Part shown: positions 1 to 9,135 of the stretch, piece by piece | Numbering within the stretch: the stretch's first letter is position 1 | Layout of the letters: each line of letters opens with the position of its first letter | From: an uncultured Acidobacteriia bacterium | GTDB taxonomy: Bacteria > Acidobacteriota > Terriglobia > Bryobacterales > Bryobacteraceae | Direction: 5' to 3' | DNA length: 64,000 nt | Assembly: GCA_903907865.1 (NCBI GenBank) | Contig: CAIVPR010000044.1 | Coordinates: forward strand, 124,001-188,000 | Program-made: the position numbers and the translations under genes | The notes under the pieces: model-generated | Told to the model about the DNA's origin: nothing | Databases searched by the model: none | The model's input: the letters and a program-made list of their open reading frames with translations, nothing else

Positions 1-2
1 CC

Positions 3-2429
3 GCCTCCGACGAGAACCTCAAGTGGGCCCTCGGCCTCGAAGCCGACCGCATGGTCAACGTGCGCATGGAAAAACAACTCCTCGACACCGAAATGACCGT
101 CGTCCGCAACGAGTTCGAGCGTGGCGAAAACAGCGCCACGCGCGTCCTTGAGGAGCGCGTGCTTTCAAGCGCCTACCTCTGGCACAACTACGGCAAGTCC
201 GTCATCGGGTCCCGGTCGGATCTCGAGCACGTACCCATCGACCGCCTCGCCGCCTTCTACCACAAGTACTACCAGCCCGACAACGCGGTGGTGGTGCTCG
301 CCGGACGCCTCGACCCCGCCAAAACCCTCGCCATGGTGGCCGAAACCATCGGCAAACTTCCACGCCCGACCCGCAAGCTGGACGACACCTACACCGAGGA
401 ACCGGCCCAGGATGGCGAACGTACTGTGGAACTGCGGCGCGTCGGCACGGGTAAGGATCTGATCGTCGCCTACCACGCCCCGGCAATGGCCCACGCCGAC
501 GCGGCGGCCTTATCCGTTCTCACCGGCATACTGAATGGCACCGGCGGCACCGGTCGCTTGTCCAAGGCCTTGGTGGACAACAAAATCGCCGTTTCCGCCC
601 GCATCGCCTTCGAGGAAATGCACGATCCCGGCTTCGTGCTCGCAACAGCGTCACTTTCCGACGACCAGAACCTCGACACCGCGAAAAAGGCGCTCTACGA
701 CACCATCGCCAGCATGGCGAAGGAGCCGCCGACCAAGGATGAGGTCGAACGGGTCAAATCCCGCCTGACCCGCCAAATGGAGCAGTCGATGGCCAACTCG
801 CAGCAGATGGCCATGGGCCTGACCTCCAACATTTCGCAAGGCGATTGGCGCCTCTTCTTCCTCAACTACGACCAGCTCACCAAGATTGGCGTGGATGACG
901 TGGTCCGGGTCGCCAAGTCCTACTTCAAGGATTCCAACCGCACCGTCGGCGTCTTCATCCCCACCGCCGACCCCGACCGCACCGTCGTACCCGCCACCCC
1001 GGACCTCGTCAGCGCCCTGAAGGATCTCAAAACCACCATCAAGGTGTCGGAAGGCGAGGAGTTCGAGCCGACTCCCGCGAACTTCGAGAAGCACCTCATG
1101 CGCAGCAAACTGGGCAACGGCGCGCATCTCGTCATGCTTCCGAAGAAGGTGCGCGGTGCTACCGCCACGGCCACCGTGGAGTTGCGGATGGGCGACGAGA
1201 AGTCGCTGGCAGGCAAGGCTGCGGTGGCACAAATCACCGGAGCGATGCTGATGCGCGGGACCAAGTACCATACCCGGCAGCAAATCCAGGATGAAATCGA
1301 CCGCCTCAATGCGCGCATCTCGGTGGGCGGCGGGGGCGGAGTCGGTGGTGGTGGAGGTCGTGGAGGCGGGGGCCGCGGCGGTGGTGGAGGCGGCTCGCTC
1401 TCAACGGCGACCGGCTCGATTACGGCCAAGGCGGAGAACCTGCTGTCAGCCCTGAAACTGGCGGTTGAAATCCTGCGCGAGCCCTCGTTCCCAGAGGAAG
1501 ACTTCGAGCAAGTCAGGAAACAGCAGATCGCCGCCATCGAGCGGGGCAAGACGGAACCTGGACTTCTTTCCAGCGAGGCACTGCAGCGCGCCCTCAGTCC
1601 GTATCCGAAGGGCGACGTGCGCTACTTCCGCACCATCGACGAACGGATCGAGGACCTGAACAAGGTCACCCTGGCGGAAGTGAAAGCCTTCCATGCCCAG
1701 TTCTACGGGGCCGCCGACGCGATTGTCGGTATCGTCGGGCAGTTCGACCCGGTCGCGTTCCAGAAGTCGGCGGCGGAACTGTTGGGGTCTTGGAAGAGCC
1801 CGGGCAAGTACGCCCGGATCTCCAGCAACTACGCGAAGGCGACCCCGATCAACCTTAAGATCGAGACTCCGGACAAACAGAACGCGCAGTTCAACGCCGG
1901 ACTCCGCGTGAAGATGTCCGACCGCGACCCCGACTTTCCGGCGATGGTGGTGGCGAACTACATCTTCGGAGGGTCGATCACGTCGCGCCTACCCGACCGG
2001 GTGCGGAACCGGGAGGGGCTGAGCTACAGCGTGAACTCGGGCTTCTCGGCACCCTCTTTCGGCGATGCGGCGTTGTTCTCGGCGCTTGCAATCGCCAACC
2101 CGGGGAACGCGCCCAAGGTTGAGGCCAGCTTCCGGGATGAACTGGCGAAGACGCTGGCGGGCGGTTTCACGGCGGAGGAGGTGGCGAACGCCAAGAAGGC
2201 GATTCGCGACCAGCGTGCCGTGGGACGGTCGCAGGACCAGAGCATCCTCGCCATGATTCTGACGCGCGAGGCCGAGGACCGGACGTTGCAGTGGGATGCG
2301 GATTTGGACGCCAAGTACGAATCGCTGACGCCCGAGCAGGTGAATGCCGCTTTTCGCAAGCACGTGGACGCTGCGTCGGTCTTGGTCGTGAAGGCGGGCG
2401 ATTTCAAGGCCGCCAACGTCTACCAGTAG
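3..2429 (+). CDS. M16 (insulinase/pitrilysin) family zinc peptidase, 5' truncated by window edge
   Basis: The protein is a two-lobed M16 peptidase, an envelope or periplasmic enzyme that degrades peptides. The track starts at an internal ATG, but the same frame is open to the window edge and reads 'SDENLKWALGLEADRM', a conserved M16 stretch just after the catalytic HxxEH helix, so the start and zinc motif lie upstream of the window. The second half, from about the codon at 1080, is the inactive M16 repeat ('LGNGAHLVMLPKK'). A Gly/Arg tract of about 25 residues (1322-1400) interrupts the second lobe; similar tracts occur in several other proteins here. The stop at 2429 is followed by 88 nt without a gene. 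The family is clear; the substrate is unknown. Confidence 0.9.
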   Translation, partial: ASDENLKWALGLEADRMVNVRMEKQLLDTEMTVVRNEFERGENSATRVLEERVLSSAYLWHNYGKSVIGSRSDLEHVPIDRLAAFYHKYYQPDNAVVVLAGRLDPAKTLAMVAETIGKLPRPTRKLDDTYTEEPAQDGERTVELRRVGTGKDLIVAYHAPAMAHADAAALSVLTGILNGTGGTGRLSKALVDNKIAVSARIAFEEMHDPGFVLATASLSDDQNLDTAKKALYDTIASMAKEPPTKDEVERVKSRLTRQMEQSMANSQQMAMGLTSNISQGDWRLFFLNYDQLTKIGVDDVVRVAKSYFKDSNRTVGVFIPTADPDRTVVPATPDLVSALKDLKTTIKVSEGEEFEPTPANFEKHLMRSKLGNGAHLVMLPKKVRGATATATVELRMGDEKSLAGKAAVAQITGAMLMRGTKYHTRQQIQDEIDRLNARISVGGGGGVGGGGGRGGGGRGGGGGGSLSTATGSITAKAENLLSALKLAVEILREPSFPEEDFEQVRKQQIAAIERGKTEPGLLSSEALQRALSPYPKGDVRYFRTIDERIEDLNKVTLAEVKAFHAQFYGAADAIVGIVGQFDPVAFQKSAAELLGSWKSPGKYARISSNYAKATPINLKIETPDKQNAQFNAGLRVKMSDRDPDFPAMVVANYIFGGSITSRLPDRVRNREGLSYSVNSGFSAPSFGDAALFSALAIANPGNAPKVEASFRDELAKTLAGGFTAEEVANAKKAIRDQRAVGRSQDQSILAMILTREAEDRTLQWDADLDAKYESLTPEQVNAAFRKHVDAASVLVVKAGDFKAANVYQ

Positions 2430-2517
2430 CGTTCGACGCCTGCTCTTCGCTTGTCGGCGGCTCCATTGCTTGCCGACCCGGGAGACGGAAGGGCAGAGGC
2501 CGGGACCAGCCACGATT

Positions 2518-4851
2518 CTACGCGGCCGGTGTCCCGGTCTTCTCCCGGATCAACCCCAGCAACTCCTCGCGTCCGTCGATCTCCACCGCGATCTCCAGCC
2601 AGCACAACCGCAATGGAGCAATAATCGAGGCCGTCTCGGCGGGCAGGTTTACCGCATCCTTGGCCGTGGTCAGGATCACCTCGGCCTTCAAGTCCAGCGC
2701 CCGACGCGCCAACCGGCGGATCTCGACCGGCTTGTAGCGGTGGTGGTCGCCGAACTCATAACGTTCCAGCACTTTCGCCCCCACCAGTTCCAGCGACTTC
2801 CAGAACGCCGCCGGATTCCCCAGTCCGCAAATCGCAACCGCCCTGAGGTCCGCCACTGCCGGGAACGCCAAAGTCGCGCCCGACGCGTCCGTCCACCTGT
2901 CCACCACCGTCCGGGCCCGGAAAATCGGCACTTGCGGGTTGTACCGCCGGATAACAGACTCGATGGCGTTCACGTTCGGAGCCTCGTTCGCACGCGTGAT
3001 CACGACCGCGTCGGCCCGCGCGAACCCTTCCAAAGGCTCCCGCAGCCGCCCCATCGGCAACAATCTCCCGCCGCCGAACGGATGCAGCGCGTCCACCAGC
3101 ACGAGGTCGAAATCGCGCGCCAACTGCACGTGCTGGAAGCCGTCGTCCAGCACGAACAGACGGACATCGCTCTGCTCCAGCAACACTCGCCCGGCCTCGT
3201 AGCGCTCGTTCGCAATGCCGATCGGAACGGGCTTGTCGCGCGAGAATGCGCGCATGTAGAGCTGCGTCTCGTCCCCCGTCAACGCCACCGGCAGGGGCTC
3301 GTCGCCCCGCGGCAGCAGGACCATCCCTCCCGTCCCCCGACCGTGTCCCCGGGTCAGCAAGGCAGCGCCGTCGTGGCGGAGCTCGCGCAGCAGCTCTATG
3401 GCCAGCGGTGTCTTGCCCGTACCGCCCGCCGTCAGGTTCCCGACGCTAACCACGGGGCGAGGAAGCCGCCGCCGCCGCCGCCCTTTCCCCCGACGGTCGC
3501 GCGCGCTGAAGAACTGCCATAGCAACTCGAAAACGAGGAGAAACAAGTACCCTGGCTGTTTCGGGCGGTCCTCAGGGCAGCAAATGTCGTATAGGCCAAT
3601 CACGGCCTCGGCGGCGGTTGCGGCTGCCCCGCGCTGCGACCGGGCCGCCTCCAACGCCCTTGCCCCGAGTCCTGGGTCCGAAGCCGCACGGCGGATTCCG
3701 TCCGCTAGTTCCGCCATCGACCCGATCCTCAGCAGTGCGTCGCGTGCCTCGAACTCGCGCTCGATGTCCGGAAAGTTTTCCAGATGCGGGCCAGCAACCA
3801 CGGGCTTGCCGAACACCGCCGGCTCCAAAACATTGTGGCCGCCCTTTTCCGCGATGGTTCCGCCCATGAACACGGCGTCTGCATGGGCGAAGAGGCCCGC
3901 AAGCTCCCCGATGGAATCGAGCAGCAGGACATCCGCCGCATCATCAGCCATCGCCGATCGCCGAGTCCACCGCAAGCCCGACGCCTCCACTTTGCGCGCG
4001 ACGGCCTCGAACCGGTCGGGGTGCCGCGGTGCCAGCACCAGCCGCCACCCGGACAACGAACGCTGCGCTGTGAGGACCCCATCCTCCTCATCAATGACGC
4101 CGTCCGAACAGGTGCTCGCCGCGACCCAAACCTTCCCCGGAGCGCCCCGCAGGAAACGCACCGCAGGGGAATCCGCCGCCACCGTGCCCGGTTTGAAGTC
4201 GTACTTGAGGTTGCCGCCGTTCCGACAGCGCTCCGGCGGCGCACCGGCGGCGATCCAGCGTTCCCGCATCCCGTCGGACTGCGCCAAAATCAAATCGCAC
4301 AATTCCAGCACCTCCCCGAACAGGCCCGCGTACTTCCGGTACTTCGGCAGAGCCCGGTCCGATATCCGGCCGTTCACAATGATGACGCCGCAGCCGATCC
4401 GCTTGGCCTCCCGGAACAGGTTCGGCCAGATCTCGGTTTCCAATACGACCAGGACGGACGGCTGGATCCAGCGCAACACCCGCCGCACGATCCAGACATA
4501 GTCCAGCGGAGCGTAGAAGATGCCGTCGACCACGCCCTTCAACCGCTTGTCGGCGATTCCCCGTCCCGCGGGCGTGCTGGTGCTCAGGAATATTGGCGCT
4601 TCCGGTCGCCGAGCCAGCAGTTCCTCGATCAACGGGATCGCGGCCAAGACCTCGCCCACCGAAACCGAATGCAACCAGATTGCTCCCGGCGTGGTCTTTT
4701 TCCATAGGGTCGGGAGTTCGCCGAAACGTTCGCGCAGGGTGCCGAAGTAGGCCCGGTCGCGGAGGCAGCGGAGTAACAGGTAGGCCGCAACGACAGGAGA
4801 CAGCAGCCCCTGCAGCACCCGGTATAGGAGGAAGATCGCTTTGCGTTTCAA
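2518..4851 (-). CDS. waaA-lpxK: Fused Kdo transferase (WaaA) - tetraacyldisaccharide 4'-kinase (LpxK)
   Basis: One uninterrupted ORF encodes two consecutive lipid A/Kdo pathway enzymes. Residues about 1-430 match WaaA (CMP-Kdo:lipid IVA transferase): 'WLHSVSVGE' with the catalytic Glu, 'LETEIWPN', and 'GGTIAEKGGHNVLEPA'. Residues about 440-777 match LpxK, which phosphorylates lipid IVA precursor at the 4' position; its P-loop 'GNLTAGGTGKTP' is near residue 470. LpxK normally acts just before WaaA, so the fusion joins neighbouring steps at the inner membrane. The ORF-track ATG at 5007 lies inside the divergent gene, so I prefer TTG at 4851 ('LKRKAIFLLYRVL', an N-terminal membrane anchor). The start codon is uncertain; both domain assignments are strong. 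Confidence 0.9.
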   Translation of the reverse strand: MKRKAIFLLYRVLQGLLSPVVAAYLLLRCLRDRAYFGTLRERFGELPTLWKKTTPGAIWLHSVSVGEVLAAIPLIEELLARRPEAPIFLSTSTPAGRGIADKRLKGVVDGIFYAPLDYVWIVRRVLRWIQPSVLVVLETEIWPNLFREAKRIGCGVIIVNGRISDRALPKYRKYAGLFGEVLELCDLILAQSDGMRERWIAAGAPPERCRNGGNLKYDFKPGTVAADSPAVRFLRGAPGKVWVAASTCSDGVIDEEDGVLTAQRSLSGWRLVLAPRHPDRFEAVARKVEASGLRWTRRSAMADDAADVLLLDSIGELAGLFAHADAVFMGGTIAEKGGHNVLEPAVFGKPVVAGPHLENFPDIEREFEARDALLRIGSMAELADGIRRAASDPGLGARALEAARSQRGAAATAAEAVIGLYDICCPEDRPKQPGYLFLLVFELLWQFFSARDRRGKGRRRRRLPRPVVSVGNLTAGGTGKTPLAIELLRELRHDGAALLTRGHGRGTGGMVLLPRGDEPLPVALTGDETQLYMRAFSRDKPVPIGIANERYEAGRVLLEQSDVRLFVLDDGFQHVQLARDFDLVLVDALHPFGGGRLLPMGRLREPLEGFARADAVVITRANEAPNVNAIESVIRRYNPQVPIFRARTVVDRWTDASGATLAFPAVADLRAVAICGLGNPAAFWKSLELVGAKVLERYEFGDHHRYKPVEIRRLARRALDLKAEVILTTAKDAVNLPAETASIIAPLRLCWLEIAVEIDGREELLGLIREKTGTPAA

Positions 4852-4908
4852 CGGTTTAAGGCTGCCACATCCAGTATATCGGCCCGTCCGGGCGATGTCC
4901 GGGCGTGA

Positions 4909-4914
4909 TAATGT
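4909..4914 (+). promoter_or_regulatory. -10-like box TAATGT, 7 nt before ATG
   Basis: TAATGT lies 7 nt upstream of the ATG at 4922, so transcription would start at or next to the start codon. No convincing -35 box is seen. This is one of a series of such boxes in the window. Confidence 0.35.
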
Positions 4915-4921
4915 TGGAGAT

Positions 4922-5533
4922 ATGAGTTGCGTTCCGTTTGCCGCTTTCGGGGTCCTGCTGGCGGTCTTGTCGGCCTCCGGGGCGGACAAGACGACCTTCC
5001 AAGCCAAGGCTGTCGAACAGTACCCGCACCGTCAGACGAGCGAAAAGGTCACCATTGCCGCCGAGCCTTTCGTCACCGACGACCAAGCGAAGGAGGCATT
5101 CGGCAAGGTCAATCCATGGCGGTCGGGTGTCCTTCCGATCCTGCTGGTCGTCAAGAACCAGGGCACCCAGTCCATCCGACTGGACCGCCTCCGGCTGGTT
5201 TACCAACTCCCCGACCGCACCAAGATCGAAAATACCCCGGCGGCGGAGCTGAAATTCCTCGGCGGCGGCGGCGGCAGGCCGAAGCAGTATCCGACGCCGA
5301 TCGGCGTGAAGATCGGCAAGGGAGCCAAGAATCCGTTCAACGAGTGGGAGATTGAAGGCCGGGCGTTCGCGGGGCGCATGCTGCCGCCGGGCGAAACCGT
5401 GAGCGGCTTCATTTACTTCCAGACTCCGACCTCCAGCGATGCCGCCTCATTATACGTTTCGGGCCTCCTCAACGCGGTCACGGGCGCGGAGCTCTATTAC
5501 TTCGAGATCCCCCTGTCGGGTGGGACGCAATGA
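4922..5533 (+). CDS. Hypothetical exported protein
   Basis: 203 aa. The N-terminus 'MSCVPFAAFGVLLAVLSASGA' reads as a signal peptide. The mature part is mostly predicted beta, with a hydrophobic strand 'LPILLVVKNQGTQSIRLDRL' resembling an immunoglobulin-like fold, and a Gly-rich loop. I recognise no family. The ATG at 4922 is chosen over the track start at 4841 because it begins the signal sequence and avoids overlap with the divergent lpxK fusion. It overlaps the next gene by 4 nt (ATGA), so the two are co-transcribed, which suggests but does not show a link with metal handling. Confidence 0.7.
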   Translation: MSCVPFAAFGVLLAVLSASGADKTTFQAKAVEQYPHRQTSEKVTIAAEPFVTDDQAKEAFGKVNPWRSGVLPILLVVKNQGTQSIRLDRLRLVYQLPDRTKIENTPAAELKFLGGGGGRPKQYPTPIGVKIGKGAKNPFNEWEIEGRAFAGRMLPPGETVSGFIYFQTPTSSDAASLYVSGLLNAVTGAELYYFEIPLSGGTQ

Positions 5534-5820
5534 AGGCTGCTGCACTGGCATTGTTCTTTCTTCTCGCCACCGGATGCGCGAAGAAGGAGCCCATCGTTGA
5601 GCACGCCATGCACGGCGAGGTCACCCAACTCGATGCCGAACACAATGTCGCCACCATCAAACATGACGACATCAAGGACTTCATGAAGGCCATGACGATG
5701 GAGTACGGGGTCCGCGAGAAGGCCGATTTCGAAAAGTTGAAGGTCGGCGGCAAGATCGACGCCACCGTCTTCGTGCAGGGCGACGACTACTGGGTCGGCC
5801 GCGTGAAGCCCGCTCAATGA
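5530..5820 (+). CDS. CusF-like copper-binding lipoprotein
   Basis: 96 aa. The N-terminus 'MKAAALALFFLLATGCAKK' is a lipoprotein signal with a lipobox ending in TGC. The rest is a small OB-fold-like domain with 'HDDIKDFMKAMTMEY', matching the CusF / SenC-associated copper-binding motif (a His followed by MTM). The Trp that caps Cu(I) in classical CusF is not at the expected place, as in the variants reading 'FM.AMTM'. The likely role is periplasmic copper binding or delivery. The gene overlaps both neighbours by 4 nt (ATGA at each end), so it sits in a tight operon. The protein family is fairly clear; the metal is inferred. Confidence 0.75.
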   Translation: MKAAALALFFLLATGCAKKEPIVEHAMHGEVTQLDAEHNVATIKHDDIKDFMKAMTMEYGVREKADFEKLKVGGKIDATVFVQGDDYWVGRVKPAQ

Positions 5821-8297
5821 AGCACAGTCCAACGACCCTCGAATCCGTCCGCGACCAGATGCGCGCCGAGTGGAATGATCGCGCCCGCGAGGACGCACAC
5901 TATTTCGTCGCCTTCGGACGCCGCGACCAAGACGACGACGGCTTTTTCGAAACCGGCGCCGCCCTGGCCAAGGAACTGGAATCGGAACTGAAGCGCCTGC
6001 CCCCTGCCGCGCCGTCCACACGCCGGGCCTTGGAAATCGGCTGCGGACCCGGTCGTCTGATGCGCCCCCTCAGCCGTCACTTCGGCGAGATCCACGGCAT
6101 CGACGTCTCCGACGAGATGATCGCCCGCGCCAAGCACAACCTTCGCGAGATCCCCCACGCCTACCCGCGCGCGGCGAGCGGCTCCGACCTCTCGGCGTTT
6201 TCCGACGGCTATTTCGATTTCGTCTACTCCTACGCTGTCTTCCAGCACATCCCCAGCGCCGAGGTGGTTCTCTCGTACCTCCGCGAGACGGCGCGGGTGC
6301 TGAAACCCGGCGGCGTCGCCCGCCTCCAAATCAACGGTCTGCCCCGGACTGCGAAGGCGTACACGACGTGGGAAGGCGTCCGCATCCAGGCCGACGAAGT
6401 GCGTGCCTTGGCGTCGGAATTGGGCGTGCGATTGCTCTCGTTGACCGGCGTCGGCACCCAGTACATGTGGACGACATGGCAGAAGCCTACAGAAGCGCAA
6501 GAGCCGCCGGACGCTGTGCCAGAGGCCAGTGGAACCACCCGTCCAGCCGCGTCCGGCGGCGTGACTTGCGCGAGTTCCTCAGCCTCCACCTGCCGGATCC
6601 GTGCGATTTCAAACGCCTTTTCGAGCGAGCAGGCGGTTCCGGCGACCGGTCGTCTGGCGTGTGCGGCCCTGTCCATCGAAGGTCTACCGGACGGCTGCGA
6701 CCTGAACTCACTCCACGTGCGGATCGACGGTGCACCCGGCGAGGTCTGTTACATCGGCCCGCGCAGCCAAAACGGAATGACGCAGGTCAACGTGTTCCTG
6801 CCCGCCAAACTACGCACCGGCCTGCTGCCTGTGACCCTCGAATGGCAGGGGCGTCGCCTCTGCGGCGAGCATCCGGTGCGCGTGATCCCCGCCGGTCCCG
6901 CCGTGCCCCGGTTGACAGCGCTTTCCGACGCCGTGAATCTGCTCTCCCCCCAGCACATCGATAGCGGGCTCATGAAGGCCACCATCGAGGAGGTGGACGA
7001 CATCGACACCTTCCGTGCCACGGTCGATGGGGTCCCGGCGACCGAAATCGAGACTTTCCAGACCGATCCGCTAGCCGAACGGTGGGAAGTGAACTTCGGG
7101 GTTCCGAAAGGAACGCGATCAGGCGGCCACGTACTGGAAATCGGACTGGGTCGGCGCTTGCTGGTGCGGACCGGGATTCTCACATGCCTTGCCTTGACGT
7201 CCTTGTTCGCCGCTGACACCCCCGAATCCCTCCTGCGGGCAGCGTTGCGGGCGGAAACCGGGTCGGTGACTCTGCCGAAAGGCACAATTGAGCTTTCGCG
7301 CGAGATTCTGCTAGCTCCCAAAGCGCACGATTTGGATATCCGGGGCGACGGGACCACAATCAAGGCCGCCGCGACCTTCCGGGGCAGGGCATTGCTGGTG
7401 GTGCAATCGGGCTCCCGCAACGTCAACATCCATGATTTGGCGCTGGACGGCAACCGCGACGCCGTCGGTCGTTTCACCTCGCTCCCCCCGACCGGAACCC
7501 TGCTTTCGAGGGTGGTGGCAAACAATGGAATCCTCGTGGAATCGTCGGACAGCGTGCACATCACCCGGCTGAAAGCGGCGCATGTCGCGGGTTTTACCGT
7601 CCTTGTCTCCGGCGGCAAGGGCATGTCGGCTTCGGAGGTCGAAATCACGGAATCCGGCGGCCTTAGCCTGCAGCGCCGCAACAACGGCTCCGGCGGGATC
7701 GCGCTCGAAGATGGCACAACGGATTTCGACATCCGCAACAACCGGTTCGGCGGCATCCGGGGCGTGGGAGTCACGCTGCGGGGCGTCGACCGGGGTGTCG
7801 TTTCCGACAACGACTTTGTGGTCATTGCCCGCGCCGCCATCCAATCGGACAGCTCCGCACACCTGACAGTCGAGAACAACGTCATCCACCGCGTTGGCGT
7901 GCCCGTCGCCGAGGCCGACGGCCCGCCCGTCTGCATCCGCTTCGAGCATACGAACGATTCGACCGTCCGAGGCAACAACTGCGCCGAGACCCTGACCGGG
8001 GCAATGGCGCTGGGCGGGTCGAACAACAAGGTGACCGGGAACCACTTCACCTCGCTGAACATTTCCCACGACGATGCCCCCGGAATCTGGCTCGCCCCTG
8101 ACGCCAAGGGCAATACAGTGGAGAACAACGAGATCACCGGCAGTGGCATGGAAGCCCACTGCGTCGGTGCCGCGCCGGGTCTTGCGGCGAATGCGAATCG
8201 GGTCGGGAAGAATGAGTGCGCGGGCGAGGCGTCGGTAGCGAGGTTCTTCGGGAATCAACGGGGTCCCCGAATATCGCGGGCATTGGGCGCGGAGTAG
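5817..8297 (+). CDS. SAM methyltransferase joined in frame to an exported right-handed beta-helix protein
   Basis: 826 aa in one frame. Residues about 1-220 are a class I methyltransferase: motif I 'LEIGCGPGRL', then 'HGIDVSDEMI' and 'VFQHIPSAEV'. Residues about 260-450 form a beta-rich, IPT-like region ('ISNAFSSEQAVP', 'SIEGLPDGCDLN') that I believe follows such methyltransferases in Solibacter-type genomes. From about residue 450 the sequence looks like a new protein: a signal peptide 'VRTGILTCLALTSLFAAD' preceded by possible GTG/TTG starts (7158-7166), then repeated beta-helix turns of the pectate-lyase/polysaccharide type ('ISNN', 'VENNVIHRV'). No stop codon separates them. It may be a real fusion, a lost stop, or one frame giving two products. 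Confidence 0.75.
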   Translation: MKHSPTTLESVRDQMRAEWNDRAREDAHYFVAFGRRDQDDDGFFETGAALAKELESELKRLPPAAPSTRRALEIGCGPGRLMRPLSRHFGEIHGIDVSDEMIARAKHNLREIPHAYPRAASGSDLSAFSDGYFDFVYSYAVFQHIPSAEVVLSYLRETARVLKPGGVARLQINGLPRTAKAYTTWEGVRIQADEVRALASELGVRLLSLTGVGTQYMWTTWQKPTEAQEPPDAVPEASGTTRPAASGGVTCASSSASTCRIRAISNAFSSEQAVPATGRLACAALSIEGLPDGCDLNSLHVRIDGAPGEVCYIGPRSQNGMTQVNVFLPAKLRTGLLPVTLEWQGRRLCGEHPVRVIPAGPAVPRLTALSDAVNLLSPQHIDSGLMKATIEEVDDIDTFRATVDGVPATEIETFQTDPLAERWEVNFGVPKGTRSGGHVLEIGLGRRLLVRTGILTCLALTSLFAADTPESLLRAALRAETGSVTLPKGTIELSREILLAPKAHDLDIRGDGTTIKAAATFRGRALLVVQSGSRNVNIHDLALDGNRDAVGRFTSLPPTGTLLSRVVANNGILVESSDSVHITRLKAAHVAGFTVLVSGGKGMSASEVEITESGGLSLQRRNNGSGGIALEDGTTDFDIRNNRFGGIRGVGVTLRGVDRGVVSDNDFVVIARAAIQSDSSAHLTVENNVIHRVGVPVAEADGPPVCIRFEHTNDSTVRGNNCAETLTGAMALGGSNNKVTGNHFTSLNISHDDAPGIWLAPDAKGNTVENNEITGSGMEAHCVGAAPGLAANANRVGKNECAGEASVARFFGNQRGPRISRALGAE

Positions 8298-8317
8298 CTA
8301 GCTTGAGTGCGACCTGC

Positions 8318-8719
8318 TTACCAGACCGTCAACAGATTCGCTGACCGGATCTTCCCGTCGCGACTGATGACCGGGACCGCTAAGTGCAGCCCGGTCGCAG
8401 CCACGATCCGGTCCGGCATGTCCGGTACTGAACTCCGTGGAATTCGGTGCATGCTATCTGTGACGTTGCGATCCACGGGAGCTTCAACGAAGAGACCCCC
8501 AGTGTCGCTGAGGAGGCCACGCAGGTCGCGGTACGCGTCTTCCCCAACCCGGCCCTTCTCGCATAGATATACGAGTTCCGCCAAGCTGATCGAGGAAATG
8601 GCGACCTTGTATCCTTCCGCGGCGGCATGGTCCAACAGGGCCCGCGCCGACCTCGACAACCGGTCGTCCGAGTAGATGTACCAGAGCGCTGCGTGCGTAT
8701 CCGCAACCGCGACAATCAT
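8318..8719 (-). CDS. vapC: PIN-domain ribonuclease toxin (VapC type)
   Basis: 133 aa. This is a PIN domain, the RNase fold of VapC toxins. Visible acidic residues of the active site are the Asp in 'AVADTHAALW', the Glu in 'ISLAELVYL' and the Asp in 'MPDRIVAATG', followed by 'LAVPVISRDGKI' near the C-terminus. Its partner is encoded 9 nt upstream, giving the usual antitoxin-first order. The expected action is cleavage of tRNA or rRNA when released from the antitoxin; the target cannot be read from sequence. Confidence 0.88.
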   Translation of the reverse strand: MIVAVADTHAALWYIYSDDRLSRSARALLDHAAAEGYKVAISSISLAELVYLCEKGRVGEDAYRDLRGLLSDTGGLFVEAPVDRNVTDSMHRIPRSSVPDMPDRIVAATGLHLAVPVISRDGKIRSANLLTVW

Positions 8720-8728
8720 GCGCGATGC

Positions 8729-8986
8729 CTATCGCGCAAGGCTTCGGCTGGGCGCGAACATCTCGGCCCGGCTTTCATCAATATCTTCCGCTGACGGTGC
8801 CGGCCCATATTTTGCCAGAGCTCCATAGTAAGACTTCAGCGGCGTACGCTTGCTCGAAACTGGCAGGGCACCGTTCTCGAGAATAGTTTCGATCGCCGCC
8901 CGCAGCAGTGCCTCGGGTGTCGTCCCTCTGGCGCGGGCGCGCGCTATCAACACAGCCTCTTCGACGTCGGTCATCGGCACTAGCAT
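8729..8986 (-). CDS. vapB: VapB-type antitoxin
   Basis: 85 aa. The N-terminal half is a short helix-rich segment ('RARARGTTPEALLRAAIETI') of ribbon-helix-helix or related DNA-binding type. The C-terminal half ends 'KYGPAPSAEDIDESRAEMFA', a motif that recurs in antitoxins paired with PIN toxins and wraps the toxin. A second possible start is the Met five codons in ('MTDVEEAV'). The first ATG is favoured because a TAGAAT box lies 6 nt upstream of it. It is transcribed together with vapC. Confidence 0.82.
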   Translation of the reverse strand: MLVPMTDVEEAVLIARARARGTTPEALLRAAIETILENGALPVSSKRTPLKSYYGALAKYGPAPSAEDIDESRAEMFAPSRSLAR

Positions 8987-8992
8987 GCTTTC

Positions 8993-8998
8993 ATTCTA
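8993..8998 (-). promoter_or_regulatory. -10-like TAGAAT, 6 nt before the antitoxin ATG
   Basis: Read on the minus strand, TAGAAT is separated by 6 nt from the ATG of the VapB-type gene. This would give a leaderless or nearly leaderless vapBC transcript. No clear -35 box is visible. Confidence 0.4.
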
Positions 8999-9108
8999 CC
9001 GATCAAGAGCCCTCGTAGGGCAAGCCACACTCTGTCCTAGTGCGGAACTTCGTTGGTACGCCAACCTAGCCCCGCCGACGTGCCCACGCCGCTCCGTTAC
9101 ACGTCGGC

Positions 9109-9114
9109 TACAAT
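9109..9114 (+). promoter_or_regulatory. Possible -10 box TACAAT for the TonB receptor gene
   Basis: TACAAT lies 21 nt before the ATG at 9136, leaving room for a short leader with an AAGGGA Shine-Dalgarno-like sequence. The 8987-9135 gap holds no other gene. Confidence 0.3.
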
Positions 9115-9135
9115 AGTCTACTTAAGGGATCGAAC

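Noticed and set aside
6368-6964. Possible frameshift near 6480-6640 in the methyltransferase gene, with an alternative frame of 198 aa
   Set aside because: The main frame gives the family-like 'ISNAFSSEQAVP' and 'SIEGLPDGCDLN' segments on the far side, so no shift is needed.
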